From Flavobacterium noncentrifugens (GTDB taxonomy: Bacteria; Bacteroidota; Bacteroidia; Flavobacteriales; Flavobacteriaceae), in contig NZ_FNEZ01000002.1 of the NCBI RefSeq assembly GCF_900100375.1, positions 310,001-374,000 on the forward strand: DNA of 64,000 nucleotides. Reading direction: 5' to 3'. The position numbers were made by a program, and so were the translations under genes. Of this stretch, positions 43,344 to 51,651 are shown piece by piece (the first letter of the stretch is position 1; every line of letters starts with the position of its first letter). Below the pieces are notes generated by a model. That model had not been told where the DNA came from. It was given only the letters and a program-made list of their open reading frames with translations, and ran no database searches.

Positions 43344-44816
43344 CTATTGCCTGATGACTTTATCGGTAAACTGCCCAGATACAGTCGTGGTTTTCATGAT
43401 GTAAATGCCAGATGGCAAATTAAGCACAATGTCATTTGTACCCGATTTTAATGTTGATTTTAAAAGCATTTGCCCACTTAAATTGTAAATTTCCGCAGTA
43501 CCGGTTTCTTTAGTTTCTATGGAAATCAATCCCGAATTCGGATTGGGATAAAATGAAATTTTCGCATTTTTAAAAGCATTCGTTCCAAGCAGGCAGTTGT
43601 TAAACGGAGAGAAAGTAACCAAACCCAAAGCCGCGTTGTCGACCTGATGGCTGATGACGTTTTCAACGGTTTCTGTTGTTGGCGTTGTGCCTTCAATCCA
43701 GCAATTGTTTGTGGCGCTAATTGGCAAAGCCGTGTTGTTGAATAGCGCATACGTTTGCCCGCCATTGGCATTTTCAGAAAAAATGTTTCCTCCTTCGTTG
43801 AATGTGGTTTCGTGATTGCTGCCCAAATTAATATTTGCGGTACCAATGACTGTAATTCCCCATAAATTCCGCCTGATCTGGTTTTGGCTGGCAATGATGT
43901 TCATGGTTGCGGCTCCTGTCGCGTTTAGCGAAATGCCACTTCCGCCGAGGTTTGGCGCATTTTGGGTGTTGTTGTCTTCTATACTATTGCCGCGGATGTA
44001 ACCTGAAGAACTTGCTCCGGCAACCGTAATTCCGTACCTATTGTCTGTGATGACATTGTTGTCGATTACGACTTTATTTATATTTCCCAAAAGGCTTGAC
44101 GCCGAAATTCCGCCCACCATAATAAGCTCGCGGTTTCCTTTGATGGTGTTTCCTGTAATCCTGATCGTATCATTTCCGCTTGGGCCCATATTAATTTGCG
44201 GACGATTCGTATTCGAAGTGTTGTTTCCTTCAATATAATTGTTTGTAATAATAGCCGCAACTTCTTGGTTCGCACCCGATCCCAACGCCGGAACTACATT
44301 AAAAGTAAACCTTGAACCGTCAACAATTGGCCGGCCGGTTGAAAAAGAAATGGCGGCACTGGTTGTGGTTCCTGCAATATGGTAGGACATCGAACAATTG
44401 TACATTTGAAAATTCCCGGTCGAAGCCCGGATTCCTTTTCCATAATTGATGGTGACATTCCGAAGAAATCCGGTCGAATTTTCCTCAAATCTAATGCTGT
44501 CATAAGGCGCAGCAATGTTTGAAGCGGTAATTAGAATGTTTTCTGCATCGGCTGTAAAAGTCCCGGCAACATCAAGCTGGATGTTTGCATCAATATGTAA
44601 AACTGTATTTTCTGTAATTGAAAAAGTATCGCCTGGTGCAATAGTCAGGTTTTGTGAAAGCGTATAAATTCCATCAGAAAATGATAAAATTCCAGCAGGA
44701 GCATTGATAATAATGTCGTTAAGTCCCCAATTAACGCCGGTTCCGGGAGTTGTATATTGGGAATGGCCGGCCATTGGAAGCATGGTTACCAATAATAAAA
44801 GTAAAATTTTTTTCAT
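43344..44816 (-). CDS. Right-handed beta-helix protein with T9SS type A sorting domain
   Basis: 490 residues. Signal peptide MKKILLLLLVTMLPMAGHSQ. The middle (about 90-370) has parallel-beta-helix repeats (e.g. IITNNYIEGNNTSN; IRITGNTIKGNREL; VVIDNNVITDNRYGITV), the fold of pectate lyases and adhesins. No lyase catalytic residues are evident. The C-terminal sorting domain has FYPNPNSGLISIE and LPSGIYIMKTT, ending VIRQ. Exported by Sec and T9SS. Function, perhaps adhesion or glycan binding, is inference. Confidence 0.85.
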   Translation of the reverse strand: MKKILLLLLVTMLPMAGHSQYTTPGTGVNWGLNDIIINAPAGILSFSDGIYTLSQNLTIAPGDTFSITENTVLHIDANIQLDVAGTFTADAENILITASNIAAPYDSIRFEENSTGFLRNVTINYGKGIRASTGNFQMYNCSMSYHIAGTTTSAAISFSTGRPIVDGSRFTFNVVPALGSGANQEVAAIITNNYIEGNNTSNTNRPQINMGPSGNDTIRITGNTIKGNRELIMVGGISASSLLGNINKVVIDNNVITDNRYGITVAGASSSGYIRGNSIEDNNTQNAPNLGGSGISLNATGAATMNIIASQNQIRRNLWGITVIGTANINLGSNHETTFNEGGNIFSENANGGQTYALFNNTALPISATNNCWIEGTTPTTETVENVISHQVDNAALGLVTFSPFNNCLLGTNAFKNAKISFYPNPNSGLISIETKETGTAEIYNLSGQMLLKSTLKSGTNDIVLNLPSGIYIMKTTTVSGQFTDKVIRQ

Positions 44817-44899
44817 CGGATCGGATTTTGAGTTGATCTTAAAGTTACAGCTTAAATCAAAAACGAAGGGTTAAAAATAAGTTAATTGCTATTTTTTGA

Positions 44900-44945
44900 A
44901 ATGCAAAAGCCTGCTTTTCGAATATGAAAAACAGGCTTTTGCATT
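44900..44945 (-). terminator. Long-stem terminator after the collagen-like lipoprotein gene
   Basis: Perfect 14-bp stem (44900-44913 with 44932-44945) around an 18-nt loop that itself can pair TTTTC/GAAAA. Just downstream of the minus-strand stop at 44958. No long U tract follows, so the efficiency is uncertain. Confidence 0.65.
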
Positions 44946-44957
44946 TGTTTTAATTGG

Positions 44958-45479
44958 TTATTCCGGAATATGCAAAGCCGCACAAACTTCTTTATAACTC
45001 ATGTTTTCATATACAGATCGTTTTGCGGCGACACCACCGGGAATGATCACATAGCGGACTTCTACACCGGAACCAATTGAAACTGTTCCTCCCGCGTCAT
45101 GACGAAACCTGAAAAGTTTAAGATTTCCGACAGCTGGTATTGATGTTATTGTATTAATAAAGCCACCTGCTATTGAAGTATAAGGCGTAGGGAAAATATT
45201 GGTTTCATCAAATTTAAGATATGATAAAACAACGCCTTTTGCCATCACATCCGCAGTAATCTGAGGTGCCGCAAAATCATAAGCCTTTCCTGAAGTGCCG
45301 TCAATTGTAACATTCTGGCTTGTAGACATGCTGAGCCATTCGCTGTAAATAACATTCGCTGTTCCGGTTGCTCCGTCAATGCCATTTTTTCCGTCTGCTC
45401 CATCATCTGAACACGAATTGTTTAATAATGCCAAGGCAAAAATCATAAGAAAACTGCCAATTTTTAAGATTGATTTCAT
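44958..45479 (-). CDS. Lipoprotein with short collagen-like segment
   Basis: 173 residues. Lipobox ALLNNSC with C23. Residues 26-40 are a short collagen-like Gly-Xaa-Yaa-type run (DGADGKNGIDGATGTA). The remainder is a beta-rich domain of about 130 residues (NVIYSEWLSM; SYLKFDETNIFPTPY; KLFRFRHDAGG) that I recall as common in Bacteroidota lipoproteins but cannot name. Surface or outer-membrane location likely. Function unknown. Confidence 0.65.
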   Translation of the reverse strand: MKSILKIGSFLMIFALALLNNSCSDDGADGKNGIDGATGTANVIYSEWLSMSTSQNVTIDGTSGKAYDFAAPQITADVMAKGVVLSYLKFDETNIFPTPYTSIAGGFINTITSIPAVGNLKLFRFRHDAGGTVSIGSGVEVRYVIIPGGVAAKRSVYENMSYKEVCAALHIPE

Positions 45480-45620
45480 AATGTAGTTTTTAAATTATTT
45501 CTCGAAGCTACAGTACTTTAACCATATTAAAAATGACCAATATACGAATGGTCATTTTCAATATACCAACAACCCTAATATTTGATTTTTTTTAATCCTG
45601 ACAGATTGCATAAATGTTGC

Positions 45621-45628
45621 TACTTTTG
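45621..45628 (+). promoter_or_regulatory. -7 promoter element (TACTTTTG) of the PhnA-like gene
   Basis: Exact TAnnTTTG match 20 bp before the ATG at 45649. No TTG at 17-23 bp upstream. Confidence 0.5.
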
Positions 45629-45648
45629 CGCTTCTAAAAACAACAAAC

Positions 45649-45858
45649 ATGGAAGTTAAAGACAGCAACGGAAATCTATTGAATGATGGTGATTCTGTAA
45701 CAGTAATTAAAGATTTAAAAGTCAGAGGTTCATCAGATGTGATCAAAAGAGGAACAACGGTTAAGAATATCAGGTTAACCGATGATCCGGCAGAAATTGA
45801 TTGCCGTGTCAACAAAACCGCCATGGTACTCAGGACTGAATTTGTAAAGAAAGCATAA
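45649..45858 (+). CDS. Small PhnA/YjdM-type C-terminal domain protein
   Basis: 69 residues covering just the C-terminal domain of the PhnA/YjdM family: [20 protein letters not shown], then [20 protein letters not shown] and ending RTEFVKKA. The zinc-ribbon that precedes this domain in full-length members is absent, and the ATG sits at the domain boundary. The family name suggests phosphonate use, but YjdM has not been shown to act in phosphonate metabolism. It is a small single gene with a promoter and a terminator. Confidence 0.85.
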   Translation: MEVKDSNGNLLNDGDSVTVIKDLKVRGSSDVIKRGTTVKNIRLTDDPAEIDCRVNKTAMVLRTEFVKKA

Positions 45859-45888
45859 AAAAAGCAGGATCAAATGTCCTGCTTTTTC
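45857..45888 (+). terminator. Bidirectional terminator between the PhnA-like and tonB genes
   Basis: GCAGGA (45864-45869) pairs with TCCTGC (45877-45882), flanked by A7 and T5. Convergent genes use either side. Confidence 0.85.
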
Positions 45889-45904
45889 AATTTATAAATC
45901 TGGG

Positions 45905-46726
45905 TTATTGCATTTGTACCGAAATTGGCAAATTGTAAGCCGTTCTCACCGCTTTGCCATTCATAATTCCAGGCGACCATTTGATTTTCAGGGCTTTCAA
46001 CACACGTATCGCTTCTTTGTCAAGTCCGTAACCCGGATTGCGCAACACTTTGATATCGGTCATCGAACCGTCTTTTTCAATAACGAAGGCGACTAAAATC
46101 TTAATGGTTTTCTGCTCGTCGATCTCCGGTTTTTCAAAATTATTGCCGACATATTTATAGAATTTTTCAATGCCGCCTGGAAATTCAGGAAGCTTGTCTA
46201 AAACTGCAGTAATAACGGGCGTATTTGTATTTACCGGAACTTCAACAACTGCCGTTCCGTTTTCGCCGGTCAAAGGGTTTTCAGTTGATGTTGCGGTTCC
46301 GCTTCCCTGCCCTTCATTTGGCTGGCTGCTCATGGACTGGCTTTTAGTTGTTACATCATCAGGCTTTTCAGTACTTGATACCACCGTGGTATGGCTGCTG
46401 AGTTGCTTTTGATTTGTAACAGGCGCAGCAGCAGCTTTTTTAGGAAGCATCACTTTTGCGGATTTCGGAGTTACGTGATTTGCGATTTTTACGATCTTAA
46501 GCACATCCCAATCCTTTTCGATAGGCAATGCAGCAGGCTTAGCGCCAAAAGAACTCAGCACCATCGTCAAACCCGAAAGTGTTCCGATAAATAAAATTCC
46601 GAAAAAGAAAGCGGCTAAAGTGGTGCGGCTGCTGTCCTGGCGCAATTGATACGCGCCATATTTTTTGTTTTTTCCTTCAAAAACAAGATCGAGCCATTTT
46701 TTTTCATAGATACTAACATTTGGCAT
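45905..46726 (-). CDS. tonB: Energy transducer TonB
   Basis: 273 residues. Cytosolic N-terminus (KKWLDLVFEGKNKKYGAYQLRQDS), one TM at about 36-58, a proline/threonine/serine-rich periplasmic linker (about 95-180), and the C-terminal TonB domain with LPEFPGGIEKFYKYVGNN and VRTAYNLPISVQM. It couples the proton motive force via ExbBD to TonB-dependent receptors. exbB/exbD are not adjacent, so this is one of several TonB copies expected in a flavobacterium. Single gene. Confidence 0.92.
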   Translation of the reverse strand: MPNVSIYEKKWLDLVFEGKNKKYGAYQLRQDSSRTTLAAFFFGILFIGTLSGLTMVLSSFGAKPAALPIEKDWDVLKIVKIANHVTPKSAKVMLPKKAAAAPVTNQKQLSSHTTVVSSTEKPDDVTTKSQSMSSQPNEGQGSGTATSTENPLTGENGTAVVEVPVNTNTPVITAVLDKLPEFPGGIEKFYKYVGNNFEKPEIDEQKTIKILVAFVIEKDGSMTDIKVLRNPGYGLDKEAIRVLKALKIKWSPGIMNGKAVRTAYNLPISVQMQ

Positions 46727-46842
46727 AATTAAAAATTTAATTGGTTAGGTAAGTATGTTTCATAAGTGAAGTCGTTTTAACATATAACTTCAGATATGTA
46801 TAAAAAATTATATAAAAATTAAGAAATTTTTAATTTGCAGAT

Positions 46843-47394
46843 TCAACGCTTGTTTTCGATGATCTCGGCAAGTAGTCTTTTGGCGCGCAGCAACTTGATT
46901 TTGACGTTGCTCAAAGGCTCACCCAATTGGTCGGCGATTTCCTGATAACTCAATTCCTGGAAATATCGCAGTTGAATTACTTCCTGGTAATGCGGCTTCA
47001 ATTGCTTGATGCATTGCAGCAAACTTGAAAGATTTTGTTTGGCAATAAGCTCGTCTTCAGCAGACGGCGCGGTGTCGGCAACGTTATAAGCGGCGTTGTC
47101 TTCGTTGTCGGTAATGTCGATAAAAAGCGAAGATTTCTTTTTTCGGAGCAGGTCAATGTGGACGTTTTTTGCGATCGCGATCAGCCAGGTATTGAACTGA
47201 AATTCGGGGTTGTACATCGCGATTTTATCAAAAGCTTTGGAGAAAGTTTCAATCGCAATGTCTTCAGCGTCGGTTTCGTTTTCGGTACGTTTCAGCATAA
47301 ATCCGTAGACTTCATTCCAATAATGGTCCAATAGAAAAGTGAAGGCATTTTGGTCTCCGTGCTTCGCTTTTTCTATATAGGCTGTTATTTCCAA
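46843..47394 (-). CDS. ECF-type RNA polymerase sigma factor
   Basis: 183 residues. Region 2 (FLLDHYWNEVYGFMLKRT, ...DAEDIAIETFSKAFDKI, FNTWLIAIAKNVHIDLLRKK) binds core RNA polymerase and the -10 region; region 4 (VIQLRYFQELSYQEIADQLG, NVKIKLLRAKRLL) binds the -35. No anti-sigma gene follows; the upstream gene is a glycosyltransferase that overlaps it by 10 bp. Its target genes are unknown. Confidence 0.92.
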   Translation of the reverse strand: MEITAYIEKAKHGDQNAFTFLLDHYWNEVYGFMLKRTENETDAEDIAIETFSKAFDKIAMYNPEFQFNTWLIAIAKNVHIDLLRKKKSSLFIDITDNEDNAAYNVADTAPSAEDELIAKQNLSSLLQCIKQLKPHYQEVIQLRYFQELSYQEIADQLGEPLSNVKIKLLRAKRLLAEIIENKR

Positions 47395-48491
47395 TGTACG
47401 GGTTTTGAAAAAATATTGCTTAAAAAAATATTCAATTGTGTGAAAACCAAGGTGATTTCAATGATCGGAAACCAATACATCACATCTTTTTCCTTTAATT
47501 TCCCTGCCGAAAAGCCGAGTGTCAGCCAGGCAAACAAATATCGGAATCCAATCAGTCCCAAAACGATGATCCATTGAAACCGGAATGCCAAAAGGACAAT
47601 TGGTAATATGAGGAACAGCAATTGGGACAGGTAAAAAACCGCTAATTGTGATTTGTCAAACGGTTTGTAAAAAGAAGCGGTTGACACATGCCGTCTTTTT
47701 TGGGTAAACCATTCTTTAAAGGTTTTCTTCGGTTCCGAATACGTAAAACTGTCCGGTGTGTAACAAATCGTCGTGTTTTTTGCGGTCGCCGCCTGATTGA
47801 TGAACAAATCGTCATCGCCGGAGCGTATTTTCATGTGGTCGATAAATCCGTTTACATTAAAAAATTCTTCTTTTTTATAAGCCAGGTTCCGGCCAACACC
47901 CATGTATGGATGCCCGGCTTTCGCCCATGAAAAATATTGCACTGCGGTGAGCATCGTTTCAAAACGGATGATTTTATTCAGGAATGAATTTGCGATTTTT
48001 TCGTATTTTCCGTAGCCGAGAACAATAGTTTTCTGCAACGTAAACTGCGAAGTCATGTCTTTGATCCAGTCTTTTGATGTCGGATAGCAATCGGCATCGG
48101 TAAAGAGCAAATATTCTTTTCTTGCTGCTTTAATTCCCAGCGTCAGTGCAAATTTTTTGTTGCCCCAAAAGGCTTCGTTGTTCTCTACCTTAACGAGTTT
48201 GATGTTCGGATATTGCTTTTCAAACCCTTCAAAAAGCTCGAGTGTTTCATCGCTTGAAGCGTCATCGATCAATACGATTTCAAAATCGGGATAATCCTGT
48301 TCGGCGAGGATCGGGATAAATCTTACTACGTTTTTTTCTTCGTTTTTTGCGCATACAATTACTGAAACCGGAATGCGTTTCGGGTTGCTTTTCTGTGTTT
48401 TCGAATACGCAAATTTTCCGAAAATCACCAGATAATAAAAAAGCTGAATGGCAACAATGACGATAAAAAGATAAAAAGTAATGGTCAACAT
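47385..48491 (-). CDS. Membrane family 2 glycosyltransferase, overlaps the sigma-factor gene
   Basis: 368 residues. One N-terminal TM (FYLFIVIVAIQLFYYLVIF), a GT-A domain (VSVIVCAKNEEKNVVRFIP; VLIDDASSDETL; FTDADCYPT; the catalytic region FTQKRRHVST) and three TMs at the C-terminus. Resembles processive or polyprenyl-linked sugar transferases such as those making N-acetylglucosamine polymers. Its last 10 bp overlap the start of the sigma-factor gene, so the two are translationally coupled. Upstream lies an inverted repeat and a CAAAGGTA -7 element (48533-48540, TACCTTTG on the minus strand). Confidence 0.85.
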   Translation of the reverse strand: MLTITFYLFIVIVAIQLFYYLVIFGKFAYSKTQKSNPKRIPVSVIVCAKNEEKNVVRFIPILAEQDYPDFEIVLIDDASSDETLELFEGFEKQYPNIKLVKVENNEAFWGNKKFALTLGIKAARKEYLLFTDADCYPTSKDWIKDMTSQFTLQKTIVLGYGKYEKIANSFLNKIIRFETMLTAVQYFSWAKAGHPYMGVGRNLAYKKEEFFNVNGFIDHMKIRSGDDDLFINQAATAKNTTICYTPDSFTYSEPKKTFKEWFTQKRRHVSTASFYKPFDKSQLAVFYLSQLLFLILPIVLLAFRFQWIIVLGLIGFRYLFAWLTLGFSAGKLKEKDVMYWFPIIEITLVFTQLNIFLSNIFSKPVHWK

Positions 48492-48513
48492 ATAAGCAGG
48501 TTGTCTTTTAAAA

Positions 48514-48529
48514 TCCCGAAGTTTCGGGA
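48514..48529 (-). terminator. Palindrome TCCCGAAGTTTCGGGA, probable terminator of the murB/PaiB-like operon
   Basis: 7-bp arms TCCCGAA (48514-48520) / TTCGGGA (48523-48529) with a 2-bp centre. On the minus strand it is followed by TTTT. It lies 60 bp downstream of the PaiB-like stop and 23 bp before the glycosyltransferase start, so it is also well placed as an operator of the latter. Confidence 0.6.
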
Positions 48530-48588
48530 CTGCAAAGGTACAAATTCAAATAGGAATATTAAATAAGCATCCGAATTTATTGAGAACT

Positions 48589-49203
48589 TTATCGCGGGCA
48601 TTTCAACATTTCACCTGCTACAGCAACCGAATCGGGATTTCCAGTCTTTTGAAGTTCAGAAATAATGTTTTCGTAGTTTTTGGCATCGCGGTTCTGCGAC
48701 ATTTTTTTAACGGCCTGAATGTCTTCAATCAAGATTTCAAAAGAAACAATGCCGCGGGTTTGCATCATCGCACGTTTGGATAAATCTTCAATTCTGACCG
48801 GATTTTCAGAGGTTGCTTCGTATTTGTCAACGAGTTTATTCAATGCAGATAACATTGCTTCGCCTTCAATGATTTTTATGGTTCCGTAAACGTGAACAGC
48901 AATGTAATTCCACGTCGGCACATTTTCATGGTCGTACCACGAAGACGAAATGTAAGCGTGCGGCCCGGAAAAAACTGCCAGTACTTTTTCATCGGATGCA
49001 AAACTTTTCCATTGCGGATTTTCTTTTGAAAGGTGTCCGAATAAAACTTTCTGACCAGCTTCATTGACATCCAATTCCAGAGGAATGTGCGTTGCCCAGG
49101 GTTTTCCATCAACCTGATTGATTAAAATCCCAAAACTGTTGGCTTGCAGGAATTCAAGGATTTCCGCGTCATTTTCGTTCTGATAACCGTCGGCGATGTA
49201 CAT
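48589..49203 (-). CDS. PaiB-like FMN-binding protein
   Basis: 204 residues, family of FMN-binding negative transcriptional regulators (B. subtilis PaiB). Split-barrel flavin-binding fold: NSFGILINQVDGKPWATHIPL and VLAVFSGPHAYISSSWYDHENVPTWNYIAVHVYG (given as the aromatic-rich core, residues about 82-115). Possible regulator of sporulation-like or stress genes in Bacillus; in Bacteroidota the role is unknown. Two bp separate it from murB, so it is the last gene of the rhodanese-thioredoxin/DUF2461/murB operon. Confidence 0.82.
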   Translation of the reverse strand: MYIADGYQNENDAEILEFLQANSFGILINQVDGKPWATHIPLELDVNEAGQKVLFGHLSKENPQWKSFASDEKVLAVFSGPHAYISSSWYDHENVPTWNYIAVHVYGTIKIIEGEAMLSALNKLVDKYEATSENPVRIEDLSKRAMMQTRGIVSFEILIEDIQAVKKMSQNRDAKNYENIISELQKTGNPDSVAVAGEMLKCPR

Positions 49204-49205
49204 AG

Positions 49206-50219
49206 TTAAATCACATTTACTTCAGCTTCGATCGAAATCCCGAATTTTTCCCTGATCGTTTGCTGAATGTCTTTCGACACATTTAAAATTTCCTGTCCGG
49301 TCGCATTGCCATAATTGACCAAAACGAGCGCCTGGTTTTTATGGATTCCAGCGTCGCCGAAGCGTTTGCCTTTAAATCCGGCCTGTTCGATGAGCCAGCC
49401 GGCGGGAACTTTAACTTCGGTTTCAGATACTTCGTAGAATTTCATTTCGGGGAATTTAGCATGAATCGGACTGAATTCGGCTTTGGAAATGATCGGGTTC
49501 TTAAAGAAGCTTCCGCTGTTTCCAAGTTCTTTCGGATCGGGCAGTTTGCTTTGCCGGATCGCAATGACGGCGTTGCTGACGTCTTTTAATGTTGGCGTAA
49601 CAATATTATTTTTCGACAATTCCGAACTGATATCGCCGTAAGAAATATTGATTTTATGGTTTTGTTTCGTCAGTTTAAAAATCACAGAAGTAATGATGTA
49701 TTTGTCTTTTTCGGCATGCTTGAAAATGCTTTCGCGATACCCAAAATGGCATTCTGATTTGGTAAAAGTGCGGAGTTTTTGGGTCGCAATTTCCATCGCT
49801 TCACATGACACGAAAGTGTCTTTAATTTCTGTTCCGTATGCACCGATATTCTGGATGGGCGTCGTGCCGACATTTCCAGGAATTAAGGACATGTTTTCGA
49901 GTCCGCCAAAATGCTGCCCGATCGTAAACAGTACAAATTCATGCCAGTTTTCCCCGGCCATCGCTTCTATTTCTACAAAATCCTCATTTTCTTTTACGAT
50001 CCTGATGCCTTTTAAATCGACATGGATTACAAGTGCATCAATGTCTTGTGTCAAAAGCATGTTGCTTCCGCCACCGAGGATGAATTTTTTTTCGTTCGGA
50101 TTTTGCTCTAAAACGGTTTTCAATTCCGCTATCGAATGTACGGCGACAAATTTCCTGGCGTTGGCTTCAATGCCAAAAGTGTTGTATTTTTTTAAAGAAA
50201 AATGATTCTTGATTTCCAT
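49206..50219 (-). CDS. murB: UDP-N-acetylenolpyruvoylglucosamine reductase
   Basis: 337 residues, E. coli-type (type I) MurB. Reduces UDP-GlcNAc-enolpyruvate to UDP-MurNAc with FAD and NADPH in the first step of peptidoglycan synthesis. FAD motif ILGGGSNMLLTQD, the pyrophosphate-binding SLIPGNVGTTPIQNIGAYGTEI, catalytic Ser in GNSGSFFKNP and Glu near the C-terminus (SIEAEVNVI). Separated by 6 bp from DUF2461 and 2 bp from the PaiB-like gene. Confidence 0.95.
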   Translation of the reverse strand: MEIKNHFSLKKYNTFGIEANARKFVAVHSIAELKTVLEQNPNEKKFILGGGSNMLLTQDIDALVIHVDLKGIRIVKENEDFVEIEAMAGENWHEFVLFTIGQHFGGLENMSLIPGNVGTTPIQNIGAYGTEIKDTFVSCEAMEIATQKLRTFTKSECHFGYRESIFKHAEKDKYIITSVIFKLTKQNHKINISYGDISSELSKNNIVTPTLKDVSNAVIAIRQSKLPDPKELGNSGSFFKNPIISKAEFSPIHAKFPEMKFYEVSETEVKVPAGWLIEQAGFKGKRFGDAGIHKNQALVLVNYGNATGQEILNVSKDIQQTIREKFGISIEAEVNVI

Positions 50220-50225
50220 ATACGG

Positions 50226-50897
50226 TTAAGATTCGTCACTTGTTAAGGCGCGGTTCAGGAATTCGTTCAGCGGTTTCAGCGCGATAAGTTTTGCTGCGGT
50301 TTTTTTGACAAAATCTTTATCAGTTAAAGTTTTATCGTCAATTTTCGCCGATGCCGTAAAGCTTTTGAGTTTCAGGAATTCAATCGCCGGATGGTCTTTT
50401 TCAAAATCTTTAGGTGACGTTTTTAATACATTGTCGCGATCGAGTGCGCCAAAAACCGATTTGAAATTTTTGTCATCTACGATATCTTCAAGTTCATCAT
50501 AAAAAAAAGCAATTTCCTTCCTGACTTTCTTTAAATCTGGCGCGTCGGGCCAATACAATCCTGCTGCGATAAAACTTGCGCCGTTTTCAATATGGATGTA
50601 ATATCCGGAAAGATTTGTGTTTTTGGATCCGGCCGACATCCAGATGCCCATATGCGTTTTGTAAGGCGTTTTGTCATTGCTGAAACGGATGTCACGGTTT
50701 ACGCGAAAGACACAATTTTTGACTTCCAGATGATCGAGCATATGATCGTTGGGTTTTATTTCGTCGAGAAAATCCTGAACCAATTGGTAATATTCTTTTT
50801 TATAGGATTCGTAGCGCGATTTGTTGGCAAGAAACCAGTCGCGGTTGTTGTTTTTCTTTAAATCGTCAAGAAATTTCAGGCTTTCTTTTGAAATCAT
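50226..50897 (-). CDS. DUF2461 domain protein
   Basis: 223 residues from the start at 50897. That ATG overlaps the stop of the upstream gene in ATGA fashion, which fixes the start; longer in-frame forms would lie inside it. The DUF2461 fold is recognised by LKFLDDLKKNNNRDWFLANK, FRVNRDIRFSNDKTPYKTHMG and SFIAAGLYWPDAPDLKKVR. Function unknown. Co-transcribed with the rhodanese-thioredoxin lipoprotein upstream and murB downstream. Confidence 0.88.
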   Translation of the reverse strand: MISKESLKFLDDLKKNNNRDWFLANKSRYESYKKEYYQLVQDFLDEIKPNDHMLDHLEVKNCVFRVNRDIRFSNDKTPYKTHMGIWMSAGSKNTNLSGYYIHIENGASFIAAGLYWPDAPDLKKVRKEIAFFYDELEDIVDDKNFKSVFGALDRDNVLKTSPKDFEKDHPAIEFLKLKSFTASAKIDDKTLTDKDFVKKTAAKLIALKPLNEFLNRALTSDES

Positions 50898-51592
50898 TGC
50901 AGTTGTTTTTTTAAGTCGCTTTCGCTGATAAAACCTTTGTGAATCCATTTTTGCTGGCCGTTTTCGTATAAGATCAGCACCGGAAGTTCGTCGAGTTTCA
51001 TTTCAGAAACCAGCGTTTTATTTTCATCAGCGTTAAGCCTCGAAAGGGTCATTTTGCCTTTCAAATCGGTTTGCATTTTGAGTAAGTAAGGCGTCATTTT
51101 TTTACACGGCTCACACCAATCGGCATAAAAATCGACTAGTATTTTTTTGTCGGATTTGATTAAATCGCCATATTCCTGGCTGCACATTCCTATGATCTTG
51201 TCGCTGGGCTTGGAGAATCCGGCAGCGTTCCATTTCATGATGCCGCCTTCGAGATTGTAGACTTCGGTAAAGCCGAGTGCGCTGAGTTTGTCTGCTGCTT
51301 GTTTGCTGCGTCCGCCTACTTTACAATACACGAAAATGGGTTTGGATTTATCGTATTTCGAAGCATTGGAAACGAAATTTGGATCGTTCCAATTCACGTT
51401 CTCGGCTTGTTCCAAATGTTCTCCTGAAAATTCTTCAGGCGAGCGCACATCTAGAATCTGTGCATTTGGCGTGGCTTTGATTTTTTCGGCGTAAACTGCA
51501 GCCGGAATCGTTTGGACGTTCTTTGAGGTTTGGGCATTACAGCCCATGATAAATAGGCAGAAGCCCATGATTGCCGAGATTTTTGCTTTCAA
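50894..51592 (-). CDS. Rhodanese-thioredoxin fusion lipoprotein
   Basis: 232 residues. Lipobox FCLFIMGC with C18. Residues about 25-128 are a rhodanese domain with the persulfide-forming C90 in VYCKVGGRS. Residues about 135-232 are a thioredoxin domain with C160 and C163 in ADWCEPCKK. It is periplasmic and lipid-anchored, so it may relay sulfur or reducing equivalents between the two domains. First gene of an operon with DUF2461, murB and a PaiB-like gene; both active sites appear intact. Confidence 0.9.
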   Translation of the reverse strand: MKAKISAIMGFCLFIMGCNAQTSKNVQTIPAAVYAEKIKATPNAQILDVRSPEEFSGEHLEQAENVNWNDPNFVSNASKYDKSKPIFVYCKVGGRSKQAADKLSALGFTEVYNLEGGIMKWNAAGFSKPSDKIIGMCSQEYGDLIKSDKKILVDFYADWCEPCKKMTPYLLKMQTDLKGKMTLSRLNADENKTLVSEMKLDELPVLILYENGQQKWIHKGFISESDLKKQLQ

Positions 51593-51651
51593 TTTGTGCA
51601 GATTTTAATGTCGGCTAAATTACAAATTTTAAGCAATCAAAACGTAATTTG

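Noticed and set aside
45649..45858. Phosphonate-degradation locus
   Set aside because: Only the PhnA-type name suggests it; no phn C-P lyase or transporter genes nearby.
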